A DNA stretch of 64,000 bases. Source: Burkholderiales bacterium (GTDB taxonomy: Bacteria > Pseudomonadota > Gammaproteobacteria > Burkholderiales > Burkholderiaceae_C). Numbering within the stretch: the stretch's first letter is position 1; every line of letters starts with the position of its first letter. Positions 19,508-28,066 of this stretch are shown here, piece by piece. Made by a program: the position numbers and the translations under genes. The notes beneath the pieces are model-generated. The model worked only from the letters and a program-made list of their open reading frames with translations. It ran no database searches and had not been told where the DNA came from. The stretch lies in NCBI GenBank assembly GCA_016213265.1, contig JACRBA010000130.1:1-64000 (forward strand), written 5' to 3'.

Positions 19508-20622
19508 CGACGCCCGTGCGCTTCCTGGACCTGCAGGCGATCTACCGCGAGGACCAGGCCGCCTACGACGCCGCCTACCGCCGCGTGATGGACAGCGGCC
19601 GCTGGCTGCTGGGCCCCGAGCTCGAGGCCTTCGAGGCCGAGTTCGCCGCCTTCCTGGGCCGCCGGCATGTGGTGGGCGTGGGCAACGGGCTGGACGCGTT
19701 GGCGCTGGCCCTGCAGGCGGCCGGCATCGGCCCGGGCGACGAGGTCATCGTGCCGGCCCACACCTTCATCGCCACCTGGCAGGCGGTGCGGCTGGCCGGC
19801 GCCACGCCGCGCCCGGTGGAGCCATCGCCCGGCGGCTTCAACATCGACGCGGCCGGCGTGCGGGCCGCGCTGACGCCCGCCACGCGCGCGGTGATGCCGG
19901 TGCACCTGACCGGCCAGCCGGCCGACCCCGCGGCCATCGCCGCGCTGTGCGAGGCGCATGGCCTGGTGCTCATCGAGGACGCCGCCCAGGCCCACGGTGC
20001 GCGCCACCAGGGGCGGCCGGTGGGCGGCTTCGGTCGCGCGGCCGGCTACAGCTTCTACCCAGGCAAGAACCTCGGGGCCTTTGGCGACGCTGGCGCGGCC
20101 GTCACCGACGACGATGCCCTGGCCCGCGCGCTGCGGCAGCGCCGCAACTACGGCAGCCTGCAGCGCTATGCGCACGAGACCGAGGGCGTGAACAGCCGGC
20201 TCGACGAACTGCAGGCCGCGTTCCTGCGCGTGCGGCTGGCGCGGCTGCCCGAGCACAACGCACGGCGCGCCGCCCAGGCCGCGCGTTATGCCGAAGCGCT
20301 GGCCGGGGTGCCTGGCCTGACCCTGCCCGCCCCCGTGCCGGGCGACGAGCCCGTGTGGCACCTCTATGTCGTGCGCCACGCCCGGCGCGATGCGCTGCAG
20401 GCCGCGCTGGCGGCAGCCGGCATCGACAGCCTCGTGCACTACCCCCGGCCGGTGTACCGCTTCCCGCCTTTCGCTGGCGCCGCCCCCGCCGGCCGCAGCG
20501 CGAGCGACAGGCTCTGCGACGAGGTGCTGAGCCTGCCCATCGGCCCGCACCTGGGCCTGGCCGACATCGACCGGGTGTGCGACGCGGTGCGCGCGTTCTG
20601 CACCGGGCCCACCACCCCATGA
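19504..20622 (+). CDS. DegT/DnrJ/EryC1/StrS-family nucleotide-sugar aminotransferase (FdtB/QdtB-like)
   Basis: PLP-dependent aminotransferase that would convert a keto-sugar nucleotide to an amino sugar. Motifs: VGVGNGLDALALALQAAGIGP, VPAHTFIATWQAV, LIEDAAQAHGA, SFYPGKNLGAFGDAGA with the Schiff-base Lys in YPGKNLG (about residue 186), and NSRLDELQAAFL. Together with the sugar 3,4-ketoisomerase at 23.0-23.5 kb and the acyltransferases nearby it resembles the route to dTDP-3-amino-3,6-dideoxyhexoses, but RmlB, needed to make the 4-keto intermediate, is not in the window. The exact sugar is therefore open. ATG 19504 overlaps the GT61 stop by 4 bases. Confidence 0.9.
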   Translation: MTTPVRFLDLQAIYREDQAAYDAAYRRVMDSGRWLLGPELEAFEAEFAAFLGRRHVVGVGNGLDALALALQAAGIGPGDEVIVPAHTFIATWQAVRLAGATPRPVEPSPGGFNIDAAGVRAALTPATRAVMPVHLTGQPADPAAIAALCEAHGLVLIEDAAQAHGARHQGRPVGGFGRAAGYSFYPGKNLGAFGDAGAAVTDDDALARALRQRRNYGSLQRYAHETEGVNSRLDELQAAFLRVRLARLPEHNARRAAQAARYAEALAGVPGLTLPAPVPGDEPVWHLYVVRHARRDALQAALAAAGIDSLVHYPRPVYRFPPFAGAAPAGRSASDRLCDEVLSLPIGPHLGLADIDRVCDAVRAFCTGPTTP

Positions 20623-21437
20623 CGAACCTGCCACCGAGCGGCAAGCCGCTGTCCGCCGACGACTATGCCGAGCGCCACGACGCAGCGCTGGATTTCGAGT
20701 CGGTGTGCCTGCAGGCGCGCCAGGCGCACAACCTGCAGGTGCTGCGCCGCCTGGACCCTGCCGTGGTGCTGGAGGTGGGCTGCGGGCCCGAGCGCCTGGT
20801 CGAGCAGGCCCTGGCGCCGCCCGGGCCAGGGGCGCTGCGCCAGTGGGTCATCGTCGAGCCGGCCACACGCTGGGCAGAGGCGGCGCGCCAGCGCTTCGCC
20901 AGGACCGGTGGGGAGGCGGGGGGGCCGTCTGTGCAGGTGGTCCGCGACTACATCGAGTCAGCCGCCCCGGCCCTGGCCGCGCTGTGGCCCGCAGGCCCGG
21001 CGGCCGACCTGGTGCTGGTGTCGGGCGTGGTGCACGAGACCCATGCGCCCGAGGCCTTGTTGCGCGCCGCGCTGGGCTGGCTCAAGCCCGGCGGCCACCT
21101 GCTGGTCAGCGTGCCCAATGCCGAGTCCTTCCACCGGCTGCTGGCGGTGGACATGGGCCTGGTCGAGCGACCCGACGCCCTGGGCGAGCGCAACCGCCTG
21201 CTGGGCCAGCCGCGCGTCTTCGATGCCCACGCGCTGCGCCGCCTGGTGGCCGAGGTGGCGCCCGAGCTGCGAGAGGTGGCGCTCGACGGCTACCTCTTCA
21301 AGCCCTTCACCCATGCCCAGATGGCGGCCCTGCTGCCGGCGCTGGGCCCGCAAGGCGTGCACGGGCTGATGGCCATGGGCCGGCGATTTCCGGCGCACGC
21401 CGCCGAGATCGCCCTGCTGGCGCGGCGGCCCGGCTGA
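20619..21437 (+). CDS. SAM-dependent methyltransferase (class I)
   Basis: Rossmann-like methyltransferase: motif I VVLEVGCGPERLVEQ (about residue 47), an acidic loop VIVEPATRW, DLVLVSGVVHETHAPEALL, then WLKPGGHLLVSVPNAESFHR, typical of methyltransferase type-11/12 domains. The sequence opens with NLPPSGKPLSADDYAERHDA and has no signal or membrane segment. The start ATG 20619 overlaps the aminotransferase stop by 4 bases, suggesting a linked role in sugar modification, for example O- or N-methylation of a glycan residue. It is the last gene of this plus-strand run and converges on the secreted protein at 21472. Confidence 0.86.
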   Translation: MTNLPPSGKPLSADDYAERHDAALDFESVCLQARQAHNLQVLRRLDPAVVLEVGCGPERLVEQALAPPGPGALRQWVIVEPATRWAEAARQRFARTGGEAGGPSVQVVRDYIESAAPALAALWPAGPAADLVLVSGVVHETHAPEALLRAALGWLKPGGHLLVSVPNAESFHRLLAVDMGLVERPDALGERNRLLGQPRVFDAHALRRLVAEVAPELREVALDGYLFKPFTHAQMAALLPALGPQGVHGLMAMGRRFPAHAAEIALLARRPG

Positions 21438-21471
21438 GGGCCCGGCCGCCGGCCGCGCGCCGGGGCCGCCG

Positions 21472-22917
21472 TCAGCGCGAGAGCTGCTGGCGACGCTGCT
21501 GCTCCTCCCACTCGCGCTGCCGACGCTGGGACTCCTCCTGCTCGCGGCGCTGCTGGTCGGCGAGCGCCTGCTGGCGCTGGGCATCCAGCTGGCGGTTCAT
21601 CTCCAGCGTGCTGTCGAGCGCCTCCGAGTACTGCCGAGCCACCGAGCGCGCCGCAGCGGTGTCCGCCGGCCCGGTGTAGGCCACGGCCTGGAACTGCGCC
21701 CGCAGCGCCACGATGAGGTCCTGGCCCATGAAGCGCTCGCCCGTCGGGGTGAACACCTCGGCATAGCTGCAGGAGGCGTCGCGGCGCTGGCATTGCAGCC
21801 GCATCACGGCCCCGGGCACCTGGAACTCGTGGATCACCACCGGCTCGTTGAATACCGTGCCCATGCGGGTCAGTGGCTCCCCGTACAGCCGCACCATCTG
21901 GGCGAGAAAGTCGTTGCGCGGCGCCAGGGCCTGGCTGACCCCATGCAGCACGCCGTCGATCACCAGCACCCGCTGGCCGGTGTACTGGTCCGACGCCTGG
22001 CGGATCGCCGGCTCGGGCAGCGTCAGGTACAGCAGGCCGGTGCGAGGCAGCTGGCTGACCCGGGTGAGGTAGTGGTCCGCCCGCCGCATCAACATGGACG
22101 ACCTCGGGTCCTTCAGTTTCAAGGCGGGGCTACTCAGGCAGGCGTTGCGGGTGGTCTTCTCCGAGACCTGCACCGCCGGCTCGCACAGGCCTTGCGGCAG
22201 CGGCTCACCCAGGCGCTGGCCCAGCAGCAGGCGCCCCGGCAGCGGCGGCAGCGGCTGCAGCGCCGCCACGCGCCGGGCGTTGGTGGCCTTGGCGCGGTCC
22301 AGCACCTCCTTGGACAGGCGGCCCGCGGCGCCCACGTCCATGCGCGTCACCCGCTGCAGCCGCAGGGACTCCAGCCAACTGTGCGCCAGCAACGCTGCCT
22401 CGTTGCTGCACCCGGGCAGCTGCTGCATGGCCCAGTCCAGCACCATGGGTTCGGCCTGGATGAACTGGCTCCACCCCAGCGGAGGACTCGCCGCCGACAC
22501 ACGCATGCGGTCGCGCGCCGCGTCTTCGCAGTAGCGCTGCAGCGCGGGCGTGGGCCGGGGCATGCCGCTGGGCAGGAAATCGATGGAGGCCTGCAACGCG
22601 AAGAACTCGGCCGACACGTCGGCCCCGGCGGACTCGGTGCCCGGCCCGGCTGCGCCTGTCGGGGTGTTCCCCGCGGCAGGCGACGGCGGGAGCGGCTCGC
22701 CGCGCGCCGCCGCCCGCCAGGCCGACACCTTGCGCGCGATGCACTCGCTGGCCATGGCGTCGGCGCCCTCGGGTGCCCGGCTGCGCGCCTGCAGCTCGGC
22801 GACACATTCACGGATGAGGCGGATGCGCACATCGGTAGGCACCGACTGGGACTGCGCGGGCGGCGTGGCCAGCAGTGCGCACAGAGCCATCGGCAGCAGG
22901 CATCGGGAGGCGTTCAT
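21472..22917 (-). CDS. Secreted protein of unknown function with charged C-terminal helix
   Basis: I do not recognise the family. ATG 22917 (MNASRCLLPMALCALLATPP) gives a typical signal peptide with cleavage likely after AQSQS, so the protein is probably periplasmic. The mature part is about 460 aa with scattered Cys residues (RECVAEL, SECIARK, PGCSNEA, CSYAEVF). The C-terminal ~45 residues are a Gln/Arg/Glu-rich helix (QRRQREWEEQQRRQQL), a likely coiled coil. No catalytic motif was found. It sits between the amino-sugar genes on either side and converges with the methyltransferase gene. A structural or assembly role for the polymer machinery is only a guess. Confidence 0.75.
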   Translation of the reverse strand: MNASRCLLPMALCALLATPPAQSQSVPTDVRIRLIRECVAELQARSRAPEGADAMASECIARKVSAWRAAARGEPLPPSPAAGNTPTGAAGPGTESAGADVSAEFFALQASIDFLPSGMPRPTPALQRYCEDAARDRMRVSAASPPLGWSQFIQAEPMVLDWAMQQLPGCSNEAALLAHSWLESLRLQRVTRMDVGAAGRLSKEVLDRAKATNARRVAALQPLPPLPGRLLLGQRLGEPLPQGLCEPAVQVSEKTTRNACLSSPALKLKDPRSSMLMRRADHYLTRVSQLPRTGLLYLTLPEPAIRQASDQYTGQRVLVIDGVLHGVSQALAPRNDFLAQMVRLYGEPLTRMGTVFNEPVVIHEFQVPGAVMRLQCQRRDASCSYAEVFTPTGERFMGQDLIVALRAQFQAVAYTGPADTAAARSVARQYSEALDSTLEMNRQLDAQRQQALADQQRREQEESQRRQREWEEQQRRQQLSR

Positions 22918-23031
22918 GGGCGGCGACGGGCCGTCCGGCCCGGGGGCTGACGAGATAACACCGAGTCTACGCACCACGCGGCCGCTGTCCAGCGGAACGA
23001 GCGGCCGGTGCCGGCGGGCGCGCCGCCCGCG

Positions 23032-23451
23032 TCAGGGGCGGCCCTGGGCCACCCAGCGCATGAAATCCGCGTGCTCGCGGATGTAGTCCGACTCGTCGAA
23101 CAGCTCCGAGGCGAGCACCAGCAGGCAGGCGTTCGAGGAGAAGCCGTGCAGCTCGCGCCACACGCCAGGCACCATGAGCAGGCCTTCGTTGGGGTGGCTG
23201 AGGGTCACCACGCGCTGGCGCTCGCCATCGTCCAGGTGCACCTGGAACGAGCCCGAGATGGCCACGTAGAGCTGGCGCAGCCGCCGGTGCGAATGCCCGG
23301 CGCGCGAGGCGCGCGAGGGCACGTCGTAGGTCCAGTAGGCCCGCTTGACCGGGAACTCGAAATCCACCCCCGACTCGACGAACGAGATGGAGCCGCGGTG
23401 GTCGTACACCGTGCGCAATTCGACCAGCCGGCAGTCATCGACCTGAGACAT
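23032..23451 (-). CDS. dTDP-sugar 3,4-ketoisomerase family protein (FdtA/QdtA/WxcM-like)
   Basis: Small cupin enzyme expected to isomerise dTDP-4-keto-6-deoxyglucose to the 3-keto form, the substrate for a 3-aminotransferase. Family features: CRLVELRTVYDHRGSISFVE, KRAYWTYDVPSRASRAGHSH, LRQLYVAISGSFQVHLDDG, LMVPGVWRELHGFSSNACLLVLAS, and the C-terminal DESDYIREHADFMRW. 139 aa is the usual length. ATG 23451 is chosen over 23475 because AGGAGGA lies 7 bases upstream of it. QdtA and FdtA differ in the C4 stereochemistry of the product and I cannot tell them apart here. It follows the GNAT-type gene after 17 bases. Confidence 0.88.
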   Translation of the reverse strand: MSQVDDCRLVELRTVYDHRGSISFVESGVDFEFPVKRAYWTYDVPSRASRAGHSHRRLRQLYVAISGSFQVHLDDGERQRVVTLSHPNEGLLMVPGVWRELHGFSSNACLLVLASELFDESDYIREHADFMRWVAQGRP

Positions 23452-23458
23452 CTCGTTG

Positions 23459-23465
23459 TCCTCCT
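23459..23465 (-). promoter_or_regulatory. Strong Shine-Dalgarno of the ketoisomerase gene
   Basis: AGGAGGA on the minus strand, 7 bases before ATG 23451. It decides the start in favour of MSQVDDCRL over the track start eight codons upstream, and is one of the few strong ribosome binding sites in this GC-rich window. Confidence 0.8.
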
Positions 23466-23468
23466 GGT

Positions 23469-24446
23469 TCAGCAAGGCAGCAGGTAGTGGTCGTGCACCA
23501 CGGTGCTGGCCCCGAAACTGGCCTTGTAGAACGCGAGCCCCGCGTTCACCGCACGGCCTTCGTCCTCGTGCGAGTGGCCGAAGTCGAACCAGCGCCCGTC
23601 GGCTTGGGCGCGCACGACGGCCTGCTCGAGCAGCTGGTCCAGCGCCGCCACCCGGCGGCCGGCGTCGCCGGTCGCGGTGTACTGCAGGCGGGACACGGTG
23701 GCGCCCTCGAACAGCACGGCGCCGGCCAGCAGCTGCGCGCCCCGGCGCGCCACGCCCAGGCGGATGTGCGCCGGGAAGCGCCCGGCCAGCAGGCGGATCT
23801 CGTCCAGCGTGTGCACGGGCGACTGGCCATGGCGCGCCTGCAGCTCCGCCTCGAGCAGCGCCCAGAACACGGGCCAGGCGTCGGCCGCCTCATCGCCCGC
23901 CAGCCACTCGATGCGCAGCCCGGCGCGCTCGCGCATGGCGCGCGTGATGGGCCGGCGGCGCGCGGGGGGCCAGTGCGCGGGCGTGGGCCCGATCGCGGCC
24001 AGCGCGTCACGGCGCACCAGCGTGGCACCCAGGCGCCACAGCGCCCAGCGGTCGTCCTCGCAGGGCAGCCGGTGGTAGATCAGCGGCAGGGTCTTGTACA
24101 GCAGTGTGGGCCAGCCCTGGCGGCGTCCATGCGCCTGCACGGCCTGCAGCACGGCCAGCGTCAGCGCGGGGCCCAGCGGCTCGGCCACCACCAGGCCGCC
24201 GTAACTCAGCCCCCGGTGGCTGGCCCAGCCGGCGCCGTCGCGGTGCGCCGGCAGCACCGCCACCAGCCGCCCCGCGCGCTCGACGAGCAGGGAGGCATCG
24301 GGAAAGCGCGCCGCGTGGTAGCCCATGAAACCGCGGTCGAACAGGAAGCTGCCGTTGGCCGCACCGGCCACCCAGCGGTTCCACAGCGCCTCGTCGTCGG
24401 GCGTGTAGGCGCGCAGGGTGAGGGCGTCGGCCGCCGCACCCGTCAT
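23469..24446 (-). CDS. FemAB/GNAT-like acyltransferase
   Basis: Looks like a GNAT-fold protein of the FemAB/Acetyltransf_6 type used in polysaccharide clusters: N-terminal TLRAYTPDDEALWNRWVAGA, GSFLFDRGFMGYHAARFPD, LVAVLPAHRDGAGWASHRGL, and C-terminal ALDQLLEQAVVRAQADGRWF with FDFGHSHEDEGRAVNAGLAFYKASFGAS. The last motif is characteristic of peptidoglycan-bridge/FemAB-like proteins in sugar loci. The start ATG 24446 overlaps the upstream LpxA-like stop by 4 bases, so the long upstream extension in the track is a shadow. It probably N- or O-acylates the amino sugar made by the ketoisomerase and aminotransferase; substrate unknown. Confidence 0.78.
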   Translation of the reverse strand: MTGAAADALTLRAYTPDDEALWNRWVAGAANGSFLFDRGFMGYHAARFPDASLLVERAGRLVAVLPAHRDGAGWASHRGLSYGGLVVAEPLGPALTLAVLQAVQAHGRRQGWPTLLYKTLPLIYHRLPCEDDRWALWRLGATLVRRDALAAIGPTPAHWPPARRRPITRAMRERAGLRIEWLAGDEAADAWPVFWALLEAELQARHGQSPVHTLDEIRLLAGRFPAHIRLGVARRGAQLLAGAVLFEGATVSRLQYTATGDAGRRVAALDQLLEQAVVRAQADGRWFDFGHSHEDEGRAVNAGLAFYKASFGASTVVHDHYLLPC

Positions 24447-25231
24447 CGCAGCACACCGCTGCGCGAGGGGGCGCGGGCGAAATCCAGCACGCGGCGCACC
24501 ACGGGGTGGGCCGGGTCGTAGGCCGTCTCGATGTCGGCGAGGATCTGGGCGAAGGGCATGGCCTGCCCCTCGAAGCGGGCGATCAGCGCGCGGGCGATGT
24601 CGATGTCCTCGCGGCTGAAGCCATGGCGCTTCATGCCGATGACGTTGGCCCCGCGCAGCGCCGTGGGCTGGTCGGTGCCATGGGCGATGGCGAAGGGCAG
24701 CACGTCGTTCGTCACCGCCGACATGCCGGAAATGAACGCATGGGCGCCCACCCGAACCGCCTGCTGCATGCCCACCATGCCGGCGATGACCACATGGTCG
24801 TCGAGCCGGCACAGGCCCGCGATGCCGCAATAGCTGGTGATGCGGCAGCCGTCGCCCAGCACGCAGTCGTGCGCGAGGTGGGTGTAGGCCATGACGAAGT
24901 TGTCGTTGCCCAGCACCGTGCGGCTGTCGCCGCGCGGCGTGCCGCGGTCGATGGTGACGAAGCTGAAGATCTGGTTGCCGCGCCCCATGACCACCTCACC
25001 GGGCTCGCCCCGCCAGGCGGGGTCGTGCGGCCGGCCGCCGAACACGCTGTGCGCGCCGATGAAGTTGTCCTCGCCCAGCGTCACCTTGCCCTGCAGCGAC
25101 ACGCCCACCTCGAGCCGGGTGCGTGCGCCGACGGTGATGTCGCCGTCCAGCACGCACCAGGGGCCCACCTCGGCGGTCGGGTCCACGTGCACCTGGCCGC
25201 GCAGGACGGCGGTCGGGTGGATGCTGCCCAC
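24443..25231 (-). CDS. LpxA-like left-handed beta-helix acyltransferase
   Basis: Hexapeptide-repeat protein with the LpxA layout: SIHPTAVLRGQVHVDPTAEV, GEDNFIGAHSVFGGRPHD, NQIFSFVTIDRGT, NDNFVMAYTHLAHDCVLGDG with the catalytic-type His, GMVGMQQAVRVGAHAFISGM and GMKRHGFSREDI. At 262 aa it is the size of LpxA, UDP-GlcNAc O-acyltransferase of lipid A synthesis. The housekeeping lpxA normally lies with lpxD/fabZ/lpxB, so this copy is more likely dedicated to the polysaccharide. GTG 25231 is my best start; no ATG and no clear Shine-Dalgarno are near. It lies 17 bases after the epsL stop. Confidence 0.82.
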   Translation of the reverse strand: MGSIHPTAVLRGQVHVDPTAEVGPWCVLDGDITVGARTRLEVGVSLQGKVTLGEDNFIGAHSVFGGRPHDPAWRGEPGEVVMGRGNQIFSFVTIDRGTPRGDSRTVLGNDNFVMAYTHLAHDCVLGDGCRITSYCGIAGLCRLDDHVVIAGMVGMQQAVRVGAHAFISGMSAVTNDVLPFAIAHGTDQPTALRGANVIGMKRHGFSREDIDIARALIARFEGQAMPFAQILADIETAYDPAHPVVRRVLDFARAPSRSGVLR

Positions 25232-25248
25232 GGCCCGCGGCGCCCGCG

Positions 25249-26523
25249 TCAGCGGAACCAGAAGGCCACGGAGCAGCCCACGGTGGTGAGTTCGTAGGCC
25301 CGGGTGATCACCGTGAGCGGGCTGTCGGTCTCGCGCTTCTCGCGGGCGAGGTCGCAGCCCAGGTCCAGCGCACGCGAGGGCGCCCAGCGCACGCCGAGCG
25401 ACAGCGCGGTGGTCTGGTCCTCGGCGCTGGCGGGCAGCCCGCCGACGAGCGCCTTCAGGCGCCGCTCGGAGTACTGGGCGGCGGCCAGCACGTTGACCTT
25501 GGCCGTGGCCGCCCACTCCACCGACCAGCGCAGCGAATCACGCAGGGTGTCGCCGGCCGGTACCGCCTGGGCGCTGGGCTCGGGCGAGGTCTGCGCGCCA
25601 CCCGCCCCCTCGGTGTCGCGCGAGAGTTCGGTGCGCAGGCGCAGCTTGGCCCCGGGCGTCCAGTCCCAGGCCAGGCCGCCGGTCCAGAAGGAGCGGTCCT
25701 CGAGCACGGAATGGCGCTCCTTGGCACGCGCCACCCGGCCTTCGAGGCGGCTGGCGCCGCTGGCCTGCCAGCCCATGGCCAGCTCCACCTCGCGGCGGCC
25801 CACGTCGTCGCCGAAGCCGAGCGGCGAGTCGGGCCGGCTGATGCGGGTGTAGCGGGCCTTGAGCGTGCCGCCGAGGTCGGGGCCGGGGCGCCAGCCCACG
25901 CCGCCCTCGGCGCTCCACTGCGACAGGTCGTTGAGCGCGGCGAAAGCGTCCTGCGAGTAGCTGCGCTCCAGCGTGTCGGCGCCGGCCAGCAGCGACCACA
26001 CACCCATGCCGCCGAGCCGGGCCTGCACATAGGCGGCCTGCTCGTCCTCGGTGTTCTTGCCGTCGAAGGGCGTCGCGCTGTCGAGCCCGTAGCGGTACTG
26101 CTGGCGGCTGGCGCGCACGCCCACCGTGCCGGCCAGATTGAGCGCGGTCTCCACGTCGAGCGCCAGGTCGACATCGTGGCCGGTGTTGTCCAGCTCGTCG
26201 TGGTCGCCGTAGCGGTTGGCCTGCAGTGACGCGGTGCCGCGCAGCTTGCCGCGGCCCAGCGGCTGGTCGAGCGCGAGGTTGAGCGCGGTGGTGGAGACCC
26301 AGTCGTCCTCGGCACCCTGGGTCTCGCGGAAGAGGTTGCTCTCGTGCGTGAACTTCTGCGAGATGCCATAGGCCAGCGGCACCGGCGTGGCGGCCTGGCT
26401 GCCCGGGGCGGGCACCGGCGGCGGCCCGGGGGGCAGCGGGGCATCGGCCTGGGCCAGCGCGGGGCCGGCGGCAGCGAGGGTGGCGGCCAGCGCCAGCGGG
26501 CGCAGAAGGAAGGATCCAGTCAT
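25249..26523 (-). CDS. epsL: Outer-membrane beta-barrel protein of the exopolysaccharide operon (EpsL-like)
   Basis: ATG 26523 gives MTGSFLLRPLALAATLAAAGPALAQ, a signal peptide. After a Pro-rich linker the protein is a series of alternating amphipathic strands (LRGTASLQANRYGDHDELDN, AAYVQARLGGMGVWSLLAGAD, GTLKARYTRISRPDS) ending in a terminal aromatic residue context (CSVAFWFR), as in outer-membrane barrels. EpsL-type proteins occur in exopolysaccharide operons with EpsE/F/G, all present here. Likely role: a passage or scaffold for polymer at the outer membrane. It lies directly after the phosphotransferase gene. Confidence 0.8.
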   Translation of the reverse strand: MTGSFLLRPLALAATLAAAGPALAQADAPLPPGPPPVPAPGSQAATPVPLAYGISQKFTHESNLFRETQGAEDDWVSTTALNLALDQPLGRGKLRGTASLQANRYGDHDELDNTGHDVDLALDVETALNLAGTVGVRASRQQYRYGLDSATPFDGKNTEDEQAAYVQARLGGMGVWSLLAGADTLERSYSQDAFAALNDLSQWSAEGGVGWRPGPDLGGTLKARYTRISRPDSPLGFGDDVGRREVELAMGWQASGASRLEGRVARAKERHSVLEDRSFWTGGLAWDWTPGAKLRLRTELSRDTEGAGGAQTSPEPSAQAVPAGDTLRDSLRWSVEWAATAKVNVLAAAQYSERRLKALVGGLPASAEDQTTALSLGVRWAPSRALDLGCDLAREKRETDSPLTVITRAYELTTVGCSVAFWFR

Positions 26524-26591
26524 GCGGGTGCCTCGTGAGGTCGTCCGTGGTCGGGGCAAGGTCGCCATGGGGCCGGGCGGCGGGCCGCCGG

Positions 26592-27986
26592 TCAGTACGC
26601 CTTGCGGTCGAAGAACATCAGCTTGGCCGTGCGCGCGATGATGAGCAGGTCCAGGCCCAGCGACCAGTTGCGCAGGTATTCCAGATCGTACTCGACGCGT
26701 CGCGCCATCTTCTCCACCGTGTCGGTCTCGCCGCGCAGGCCATTCACCTGCGCCCAGCCGGTGATGCCCGGCTTGACCTTGTGGCGGGCCATGTAGGCCT
26801 TGACGATCTTGCGGTACTGCTCGTTGTGGGCCACCGCGTGCGGGCGGGGCCCCACGATGCTCATCTGGCCCTTGAGCACGTTGAAGAACTGCGGCAGTTC
26901 GTCCAGCGAGGTGCGGCGGATGAAGGCGCCGAAACGGGTGACCCGCGGGTCGTTGCGCGTGGCCTGCTGCACGACCGCGCCGTTGTCCTGCGTGGTCATG
27001 GAGCGGAACTTGTAGACCTCGATCACCTCGCCGTCCAGGCCCGTGCGGCGCTGGCGGAAGATGACCGGGCCGGGCGAGCTGAGCTTCACGCCCACGGCCA
27101 CCGCCAGCATCACCGGCGTGATGAGCAGGAGGATGAGCGTGGCAAGCACCACGTCGCTGGCCCGCTTGAGCAGGCCGTTGATGCCGGTGAAGGGCGTGAC
27201 GTGCAGGCCCACGACCGGCACGCCACCCATGTCCTCGAGGCGGCCCTGGATGATGCTGACGCCGAACACATCGGGCACGAAGTGCAGCGAGGCGGTGGAG
27301 TTCTGCAGCGTCTCCATGAGCTGCAGGATGCGCGGCTGCGACGTGAGCGGCAGGGTGATGAACACGTCCTTCACGCCGTGGCGTTCAATGAAATCGGGCA
27401 GCTCGGCCAGGCCGCCCACGAGCGGCACCGCGCCCGGCAGGTCCAGGCGCTCGGCGGAGCGGTCATCGAAGAAGCCGAGCAGGTCGTGGCCGTAGCCCTT
27501 GCGGGCGGCCAGCATCTGCGCCACGCGCTGCCCCATGCGGTGGGCGCCCACCACCACCGCCGGCCGGCGGTGCTGCGGCAGCGCCGCGCGGTGGCGCATC
27601 CAGGCCGTGCCACCCACCACGCAGGCCCAGTGCACCAAGGGCGTGATGAGCGCCCAGGCCAGCAGCATGCGCGGCTGGAAAGCCGCCAGGCCGCCCGTGG
27701 CATAGCCCACCAGCACCAGCACCATCAACACGCCGGACCAGGACAGGAAGATGTCGATGCCCACGCCGATGCCGGTCTTGCCGAAGCGGTTGACGCCCGG
27801 GAACATCAGCACCAGCAGCAGGATGGCCATGGCCATCGCGGGGCCGCCGAAGGGCTGGCCGAACAGCGCATGGAACACCGCCAGGCTGGTGGCGGCGAGC
27901 ACCGGCTCCAGCACCGACGCGATGGCGGCCGGGACGCTGGGCGGGGCGTTCAGGAATTGCTTGCGGGCGCTGCGGTCTTCGAACAT
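26592..27986 (-). CDS. Undecaprenyl-phosphate sugar phosphotransferase (initiating enzyme, WcaJ/GumD type)
   Basis: Starts repeat-unit synthesis by moving a sugar-1-phosphate (usually glucose) from a UDP-sugar to undecaprenyl phosphate in the inner membrane. The N-terminal half has four hydrophobic segments (about residues 20-125) and a CoA-binding-like Rossmann region ([16 protein letters not shown]). The C-terminal catalytic part shows [70 protein letters not shown] and [18 protein letters not shown]. Length 464 aa is typical of polyisoprenyl-phosphate hexose-1-phosphate transferases. It lies between manC and epsL. Confidence 0.94.
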   Translation of the reverse strand: MFEDRSARKQFLNAPPSVPAAIASVLEPVLAATSLAVFHALFGQPFGGPAMAMAILLLVLMFPGVNRFGKTGIGVGIDIFLSWSGVLMVLVLVGYATGGLAAFQPRMLLAWALITPLVHWACVVGGTAWMRHRAALPQHRRPAVVVGAHRMGQRVAQMLAARKGYGHDLLGFFDDRSAERLDLPGAVPLVGGLAELPDFIERHGVKDVFITLPLTSQPRILQLMETLQNSTASLHFVPDVFGVSIIQGRLEDMGGVPVVGLHVTPFTGINGLLKRASDVVLATLILLLITPVMLAVAVGVKLSSPGPVIFRQRRTGLDGEVIEVYKFRSMTTQDNGAVVQQATRNDPRVTRFGAFIRRTSLDELPQFFNVLKGQMSIVGPRPHAVAHNEQYRKIVKAYMARHKVKPGITGWAQVNGLRGETDTVEKMARRVEYDLEYLRNWSLGLDLLIIARTAKLMFFDRKAY

Positions 27987-28066
27987 CGGGATGAGGCCGG
28001 CCGCGCGCGGCCCCCTGCCGGCACGGGCGGGCCGCCTGGGCAGCCGCCGTGCCTGGGGGGGTATCG

